This document shows positions 5,401 through 5,677 of a stretch of DNA of 5,677 nucleotides, piece after piece; within the stretch, counting starts at the first letter, position 1, and each line of letters opens with the position of its first letter. The DNA is from Pseudomonadota bacterium (GTDB taxonomy: Bacteria; Pseudomonadota; Alphaproteobacteria; Rhizobiales; Xanthobacteraceae). The notes under the pieces are model-generated. The model made no database searches. It worked only from the letters and a program-made list of their open reading frames with translations, and was not told where the DNA came from. The stretch is taken from positions 1 through 5,677 of the forward strand of contig JAEWHY010000605.1 in NCBI GenBank assembly GCA_023387555.1. The letters are read 5' to 3'. The translations under genes were made by a program, and so were the position numbers.

Positions 5401-5677
5401 ATGCGGATCGCCAACGCCTTCAGGCTCGGGATCAAGGAACTGCGCGGGCTGCAGCGCGATCCGATGCTGCTGGTGCTGATCGTCTATGCCTTCACGCTGT
5501 CGGTCTATACCGCCGCGAAAGCGGTGCCGGAGACGCTGAACCAGGCGGCGATCGCCATCGTCGACGAGGACAAGTCGCCGGTCTCCTCGCGCATCGCCAC
5601 CGCGTTCTACCCCCCGTACTTCGTGCCCCCGCATCAGATCTCCGGCCAGGAGATGGACCGCCGCCTCGACACCGGCC
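5401..5677 (+). CDS. ABC-2 type permease, YhhJ-like, N-terminal part (3' end outside window)
   Basis: The frame starts one base after the rbbA stop and runs 92 codons to the window edge. AGGAAG (5382-5387) lies 13 bases upstream, inside the end of rbbA, so translation may be coupled. The N-terminus has KELRGLQRDP (12-21) and a membrane helix at about 22-40. An extracytoplasmic region then begins with AIAIVDEDKSPVSSRIA. The same order appears in the rbbA permease domain (EALELRRDP, helix, FAVLDRDDTTVSRDYA), so the two are paralogous. They probably form the two halves of one permease, as expected for RbbA and YhhJ. The gene is cut by the window, so full length and remaining helices cannot be checked. 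Confidence 0.9.
   Translation, partial: MRIANAFRLGIKELRGLQRDPMLLVLIVYAFTLSVYTAAKAVPETLNQAAIAIVDEDKSPVSSRIATAFYPPYFVPPHQISGQEMDRRLDTG

Noticed and set aside
2550..5435. Open reverse-strand frame of 961 codons opposite rbbA
   Set aside because: It mirrors the codon bias of the real GC-rich gene. The translation is rich in Arg, Asp, Glu, Gly and His with no recognisable domain, while the plus strand has complete ABC motifs.
5380..5634. Reverse-strand frame of 84 codons opposite the second permease
   Set aside because: Overlaps the clear start of a YhhJ-like permease coupled to rbbA; no recognisable protein features.

Overview
The window looks like chromosome from a GC-rich alphaproteobacterium, most likely in the Rhizobiales (Bradyrhizobium/Rhodopseudomonas-like). 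This rests on strong G/C third-position codon use, a class I-type poly-beta-hydroxybutyrate (PHB) synthase with the alphaproteobacterial-style N-terminal extension, and a textbook FixK/FNR operator. The genus is an inference; there is no RNA marker gene here.

Layout: (1) 1-914, minus strand: the N-terminal 304 codons of a PHA/PHB synthase (phaC); its catalytic half lies off the left edge. (2) 915-1503: a 589-base intergenic region between divergent genes. Its left part holds a well-formed control region for phaC: a perfect FixK/FNR box (TTGAT-N4-ATCAA, 1054-1067), a matching -10 element, a perfect 20-bp palindrome that overlaps the box, a GC hairpin, and a tandem repeat that iterates the Shine-Dalgarno-like GGAAG up to the phaC ribosome binding site. 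The right part (1068-1503) holds no supportable gene, only two GC-rich inverted repeats. (3) 1504 to the right edge, plus strand: a tightly packed operon for a tripartite ABC exporter of the E. coli YhiI-RbbA-YhhJ type. It has an HlyD-family periplasmic adaptor (1504-2610), an RbbA-type protein with two ATPase domains and an ABC-2 permease domain in one chain (2613-5399), and the start of a second ABC-2 permease (5401 onward, cut by the window). Gene gaps are 2 and 1 bases.

How it fits together: the adaptor, the RbbA-like ATPase/permease and the YhhJ-like permease should form one inner-membrane export machine, with the RbbA permease domain pairing with the third protein. The substrate is unknown. 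The divergent phaC would make carbon-storage polymer, and its promoter architecture predicts induction under oxygen limitation. Whether the exporter shares this control is open: the operator is about 440 bases from its first gene, and the best -10 match points toward phaC.

The most notable signals are the nested ATCAA-N6-TTGAT-N4-ATCAA operator, the repeated GGAAG leader of phaC, and the asymmetric pair of ATP sites in the RbbA-like protein.
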